The notes under the pieces are model-generated. The model was not told the DNA's origin and ran no database searches. It was given only the letters and a program-made list of their open reading frames with translations. DNA of 9,956 nucleotides, taken from NCBI GenBank assembly GCA_037384225.1, contig JARROD010000225.1, positions 1 through 9,956 on the forward strand, written 5' to 3'. Below, in pieces: positions 6,785 to 9,956 of this stretch. The first letter of the stretch is position 1. Every line of letters begins with the position of its first letter. Source of the stretch: JARROD01 sp037384225. GTDB taxonomy: Bacteria > Pseudomonadota > Gammaproteobacteria > Pseudomonadales > Cellvibrionaceae. The position numbers were made by a program, and so were the translations under genes.

Positions 6785-6813
6785 CCCGCAATCGAGACAC
6801 CCACGATTGCGGG
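6785..6813 (+). other. Strong hairpin after flgE
   Basis: CCCGCAATCG (6785-6794) and CGATTGCGGG (6804-6813) form a perfect 10-bp stem around a 9-nt loop. It starts 26 bp after the flgE stop codon. No T-run follows on either strand, so it is not a canonical Rho-independent terminator, though it could protect the 3' end of the flagellar mRNA. It contains the first copy of the 16-bp repeat described separately. Confidence 0.6.
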
Positions 6814-6917
6814 ACCCGCCCCCGGCAACGATCGCCGCCCCACAATCGAGACACCCACATTAACCGATTCCCGATTGCCGCTATCGTGACAGTCATGTTT
6901 GCAATCGAGACACCCAC
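6789..6917 (-). repeat. Three copies of a 16-bp REP-like repeat between flgE and the accessory gene
   Basis: CAATCGAGACACCCAC occurs at 6789-6804, 6843-6858 and 6902-6917, at steps of 54 and 59 bp. Copies 2 and 3 agree for three further bases (ATT). On the minus strand each reads GTGGGTGTCTCGATTG, beginning with GTGG. Each CAATCG has a nearby CGATTG partner. A 5' GTRG tetranucleotide followed by an imperfect palindrome is the format of REP sequences mobilised by RAYT (IS200-like) transposases, but none is encoded in this window. CRISPR is unlikely because spacers are uneven and only three units exist. Confidence 0.72.
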
Positions 6918-6961
6918 ATTTTGGGGCCGAAATCGGGAAAACCCAGTCTGCCCACGGCTTT

Positions 6962-6989
6962 TTGTGGAGGAGTGGAAAAATGCTAGAAT
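6962..6989 (+). promoter_or_regulatory. Candidate sigma-70 extended -10 promoter for the AAA-like gene
   Basis: TGCTAGAAT (6981-6989) matches the extended -10 form TGNTANAAT, and TTGTGG (6962-6967) is a fair -35 at 16-bp spacing. Transcription would begin near 6996, giving a leader of about 23 nt to ATG 7019. This is the reason for preferring that start codon to ATG 6980, which overlaps the promoter but has an excellent GGAGGAG ribosome site (6966-6972). Confidence 0.5.
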
Positions 6990-7018
6990 CGCGGTATCAC
7001 CGACTTCTGGAATTCCCC

Positions 7019-8641
7019 ATGTCAGCGAACGACTCGACCAACAACCCTCCCGCTGCGCCGTCCAAGTTGCCAGTCGGTGTCAGTGATTTTGGCAATCTGA
7101 TCCGGGAAGGCTATACCTTCGTCGATAAAAGCCTGTTGCTCAAGGAGGTTATTAACGAGGGCGCTGCGGCCAGTTTGATCACCCGCCCCCGGCGCTTCGG
7201 CAAGACCCTCAATCTGTCCATGCTGCAACACTTCTTTGCCCGGGATGTGCGCGGCCAGCCGACCGCGAGACTCTTCGACGGGCTGGAGATCAGTAAAGAT
7301 ACAGCCTGTATGGATCCTGAATTGAGGGTATCCGAAGCTCTGTCGGTCACGCAGAAAGGGGATGTGCAACGGATTCTGGAGCGAAAAGCCGATCTCTCCC
7401 AGCTGGCCAGGGCCTTCAAACGACTGAGCGAGTTCCTCTACCGGCATTACCAAAAGCCCGTACTGCTGCTGATCGACGAATACGACACCCCCATACACGC
7501 CGCCTATGTCAACGGCTATTACCAGGAAATGATCAATTTTATGCGCGGCCTGCTGGGCGAAGGGCTAAAGGACAACCCCTATCTCTACCAAGCGGTGGTT
7601 ACCGGTATTTTACGTGTGTCCCGGGAAAGCTTGTTTTCAGGTGTGAACAATCTCGAAGTCTACACCGTGCTTGACCGTGGCTACAGCCGATATTTCGGTT
7701 TTACCGAAGCGGAGGTCGCGGGTCTGTCGCGCGGTTTCAATGTCGAGCATGTATCCAGCGAGATCCAGTCCTGGTACAACGGCTACCGCTTCGGTGACTA
7801 CGTGATTTATAACCCCTGGTCAATTATCGGTTGCCTGAAACGTCAAGGTGAAATGCGCCCCTATTGGGTCAACACCAGTGACAATGCGCTACTGAAAGAA
7901 CTAATGGCGAAGGCCAATGCCGATTTCAAACAGGCGATGGAACCCTTAATTCAGAATAATGGAATACACAATAAAGCGACCGAACAAATGATAGACCCCA
8001 ATATTGTTTTCGGGGACTTGAGCAAAAACACCACAGCGCTTTGGAGTCTATTGTTGTTCAGCGGATATTTGACGGCCACTGACATTCGCTATGATCAAGA
8101 GGGGATTGTTACCTGTCGGCTCTCTATCCCGAATCTGGAAGTACAGGGATTGTATAAACGGCATATCAAAGAGTGGTTCAGCGACCCTTTGGGCCAAAAA
8201 GGTTACAGCGATTTTCTAAACTGCCTGACCACCGGCAAGCTGCAGGAATTCGAAGTGCGGCTAAAACAATATCTACGGGAATCCGCCAGTTTTTTTGACA
8301 CCAGCGGCCGACACCCGGAAAAGTTTTATCACGGCCTGGTGCTGGGCCTGATTGCCGGTTTAAGGGAAACCCATTCGATTTATTCCAACCGAGAGAGTGG
8401 CTACGGGCGCTATGAGATCGCAGTTTTGCCCAAAGGCGATAGCCGTGCGAATTTGCCTGGCATTATCATGGAATTTAAGTCTGTGGAAAACAGCCAACAT
8501 CTGGACAAGGAGGCTGAAAACGCCCTGGCACAGATCGACCGACGTTGGTACCGGGCGGAGCTGGAGCAGCATCATATCCAACATATACTCACCATCGGTC
8601 TGGCATTTTCGGGAAAAGCTGTTGCTATTTGTCACGCTTGA
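7019..8641 (+). CDS. AAA-ATPase-like protein with C-terminal PD-(D/E)XK nuclease domain
   Basis: This belongs to the widespread AAA-ATPase-like/PDDEXK_9 family (Pfam PF09820 and PF08011 types), whose biological role is not established. From ATG 7019 it is 540 aa. It opens with LPVGVSDFGNLIREGYTFVDKS (17-38). A Walker A-like RPRRFGKT is at 56-63 and a Walker B-like LLLIDEYDTPIH at 149-160. YNGYRFG follows at 253-259 and LWSLLLFSGYL at 341-351. The nuclease core is GYGRYEI (461-467) with E466 where Asp is usual, then EFK (485-487) and Q505. Compared with the family as I recall it, about 40 residues are missing between CMD (97-99) and ALSVTQKGDV (107-116), including the PVIFLSFK strand; the frame is kept. 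A start at ATG 6980 would add 13 residues. It breaks the flagellar gene order and has its own candidate promoter, so it is likely an insertion. Confidence 0.9.
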   Translation: MSANDSTNNPPAAPSKLPVGVSDFGNLIREGYTFVDKSLLLKEVINEGAAASLITRPRRFGKTLNLSMLQHFFARDVRGQPTARLFDGLEISKDTACMDPELRVSEALSVTQKGDVQRILERKADLSQLARAFKRLSEFLYRHYQKPVLLLIDEYDTPIHAAYVNGYYQEMINFMRGLLGEGLKDNPYLYQAVVTGILRVSRESLFSGVNNLEVYTVLDRGYSRYFGFTEAEVAGLSRGFNVEHVSSEIQSWYNGYRFGDYVIYNPWSIIGCLKRQGEMRPYWVNTSDNALLKELMAKANADFKQAMEPLIQNNGIHNKATEQMIDPNIVFGDLSKNTTALWSLLLFSGYLTATDIRYDQEGIVTCRLSIPNLEVQGLYKRHIKEWFSDPLGQKGYSDFLNCLTTGKLQEFEVRLKQYLRESASFFDTSGRHPEKFYHGLVLGLIAGLRETHSIYSNRESGYGRYEIAVLPKGDSRANLPGIIMEFKSVENSQHLDKEAENALAQIDRRWYRAELEQHHIQHILTIGLAFSGKAVAICHA

Positions 8642-8642
8642 C

Positions 8643-8695
8643 CTGCGATTATCGCAGCGTTTCTGACTCAAAACCTCATCGCACCTCGAGTGCGA
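8643..8695 (+). terminator. Two small hairpins between convergent genes
   Basis: CTGCGA-TTA-TCGCAG (8643-8657) starts two bases after the stop codon of the AAA-like gene. TCGCAC-CTCGA-GTGCGA (8679-8695) follows. Each has a 6-bp stem. T-runs after them are short (CGTTTCTG, CCGATTCTTAT). Together they may end transcription of the plus-strand gene, but neither is a strong intrinsic terminator on its own. Confidence 0.4.
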
Positions 8696-8725
8696 CCGAT
8701 TCTTATCTGCTCCCTCATTCAAGAT

Positions 8726-8740
8726 AAACCTTTAGGGTTT
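8726..8740 (-). terminator. Weak candidate terminator for the minus-strand locus
   Basis: On the minus strand, just past the stop codon at 8743-8745, AAACC-CTAAA-GGTTT forms a 5-bp stem followed by ATCTTGAATG. The stem is short and AT-rich and the T-run poor, so this is a low-confidence call supported mainly by its position at the end of a gene. Confidence 0.25.
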
Positions 8741-8742
8741 GA

Positions 8743-9667
8743 TCAAAAGGTTGAAGATTTGAAAAAACCTTGCATCTCAATAAATTTCAGAACATTCACA
8801 TCAAACCCACGGCGATCTTTTAGCCCAACTAACCTATGATTTTTGCTGATTTCTTGATTGGTACAGTTTGAATGTCTTCTACACGCTATACCAGATTTTC
8901 TATTGCAGGGTTGAATGTTATCTATCATCAGGTCTCTTAAATCCCCGGGATATCGCCAACTATCCAGATCTTGAATCGGCTTAATTGAACCATTTAATGA
9001 TTGATGACTGTTGTCGTAATTCACCTGTTGGTTGTCCACAAACTCGTTAAAAAAACAATATAATCCTTCTGGATCATGGCTGACTGAGGTTTTTTGGAAG
9101 CCGAAAACGGGGGAAGAGTTTATGTTACTTCGGTTTCCGTAATATTGCACCCATACACTGTTTCCTGAACAGATAATTCCGAAGTTTGGGGGGAAGTTAT
9201 AAAGATAAATTTTAACCTGAAGCCAGGGGTAAGTCTTTTTTATATTTTTTATATAGCTAATGCTTTTTACAATGTTGTTTCTTAACTCGTTCCTGGATTT
9301 TCCAATGGATACGGCTCGTATCTCTGTGGCTTTGCAACCTATGCTTGGGTCAAGTAGAAAAATATTTATTCTTTGTTTTATTGTCTTCAATGAGTCCCCC
9401 AGAAGAGAATCTGCTCCGCACCATGGCAGATAGGTTGTCCATTTGCCTGAATTTTGGAATTAAACTAGATGCTATGCCTCCCAGAACCACTACCGTGTTG
9501 TTCATCAATATGTATATTAAATAATTATTCTGTAGATGAAGTTGAATTGCATCAATAAACTGAGTGTTACTGCTAACAGAGTTGAATAAAGAAAAAATAA
9601 TGGAAGCTGCCAAAGAGCAGCCTATGGAAAATGCTGAACTCTTAATAAATCCTTTTTCAGTTGACAT
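8743..9667 (-). pseudogene. Frameshifted two-TM protein with PLD-like (DUF5919-type) cytosolic domain
   Basis: Frame one starts at ATG 9667 and gives two hydrophobic segments (SSAFSIGCSLAASIIFSLF, about 10-28; YLIYILMNNTVVVLGGIASSLIP, about 49-71), then runs out at 9350. The second frame is open from 9459 to the stop at 8743-8745, and its residues before the TTG at 9390 already look like protein (PWCGADSLLGDSLKTI). Removing one A from AAAA near 9452-9455 fuses them into about 310 aa (SLIPNSGKWTTYLPW...). The C-terminal part has INIFLLDPS, VKIYLYNFPPNFGII, VWVQYYGN and SPVFGF. I recall this pattern from degenerate phospholipase D-like domains without HKD catalytic motifs. No function is assigned. 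The tail after about HDPEGLYCFFNEF is Asn- and Cys-rich and unfamiliar. A homopolymer sequencing error could also explain the split. Confidence 0.6.
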
Positions 9668-9749
9668 TGTTGTCGAGTTGTTTTTGTTATGAAATTAACG
9701 GAATGGTTTCCCTTCGTGCCGAATATATGCAGGCAATACCGGAGTTTAA

Positions 9750-9944
9750 TTACCCATTAGAGCTAAGGTATTCATCCTGTTTACTGATTGCGCCTATACT
9801 TAGCAGAAGCTTATTAATTACTTTCGAAACCCACTCTGACTTGTTGTCCAGTTGGTATGATAAGCCCACAATAGCTGTTATATACACCAGGGATGTAATT
9901 AATATTGCGTAATCAAAGAATAAGTTGGAAGCTTCGTTGTCCAT
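9750..9944 (-). CDS. Small single-TM membrane protein, unknown function
   Basis: A 64-aa product starts at ATG 9944 with GAGG 8 nt upstream (9953-9956), which supports it over the 83-aa plus-strand frame across the same bases. Residues about 9-32 (FFDYAILITSLVYITAIVGLSY) are a clear membrane segment. The tail has a basic, amphipathic stretch (WVSKVINKLLLSIGAI) that might pack on the membrane. I do not recognise a family. It lies 82 bp upstream of the two-TM/PLD-like gene on the same strand, so the two probably form one transcription unit. DNA here is AT-rich, unlike the flagellar genes. It appears complete, but its promoter is outside the window. Confidence 0.6.
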   Translation of the reverse strand: MDNEASNLFFDYAILITSLVYITAIVGLSYQLDNKSEWVSKVINKLLLSIGAISKQDEYLSSNG

Positions 9945-9956
9945 ATCAGTATCCTC

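Noticed and set aside
6545..6889. 114-aa plus-strand frame across the flgE end and the repeat region
   Set aside because: It is out of frame with flgE over most of its length, and its tail repeats IETPTI/IETPTL only because the DNA repeat does. No ribosome site.
6789..6917. Possible CRISPR array from three repeated 16-mers
   Set aside because: Only three units, repeats too short, gaps of unequal length (38 and 43 bp between units) that contain related sequence, and no cas genes. A REP-like repeat explains it better.
9661..9912. 83-aa plus-strand reading frame at the right edge
   Set aside because: It overlaps the 64-aa minus-strand gene, which has a proper ribosome site and a clean membrane segment. 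The plus-strand product has no recognisable feature.

Overview
The window comes from a motile, polarly flagellated type of gammaproteobacterium. The gene order cheV, cheR, flgB, flgC, flgD, flgE is the order seen in Pseudomonas, Vibrio and marine relatives. A textbook sigma-54 promoter stands in front of flgB, CheR looks Pseudomonas-like, and the hook protein is very large. A Cellvibrionales-like marine or soil bacterium fits, but I infer the lineage from recalled resemblance, not a search.

Layout. 1-475 carries no gene. It holds a nested palindromic repeat element (1-282), three 15-bp tandem repeats (341-385) and a leader hairpin just before cheV. 476-1314 is cheV, broken by a deletion plus frameshift inside its receiver domain, so only the CheW-like half and a stub of the receiver are translated. 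1338-2198 is an intact cheR. 2199-2497 holds a shortened second copy of the 1-282 repeat, an AT-rich dyad and the sigma-54 promoter. 2498-6758 is flgB-flgC-flgD-flgE, all intact and co-directional: proximal rod, hook cap and hook. FlgE is 826 aa, about twice the classical enteric protein.

After flgE the flagellar order stops, because flgF does not follow. 6759-7018 contains a strong hairpin, three copies of a 16-bp REP-like repeat and an extended -10 promoter. Then comes a single gene for an AAA-ATPase-like/PD-(D/E)XK protein (7019-8641), which seems to have lost a short internal segment in frame. From about 8660 the DNA becomes visibly AT-rich and the genes switch to the minus strand. A 64-aa one-TM protein (9944-9750) precedes a two-TM protein with a cytosolic domain that looks like a degenerate PLD-like/DUF5919-type module (9667-8743), split by a one-base frameshift.

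Together, the left two thirds is one flagellar/chemotaxis transcription region, with chemotaxis adaptation genes followed by a sigma-54-driven rod/hook operon. The right third is an accessory region that looks acquired or rearranged. The features most worth checking are the broken cheV, the repeat family found twice, the REP-like triplet at the flagellar boundary, and the unrecognised two-gene membrane locus at the right edge.
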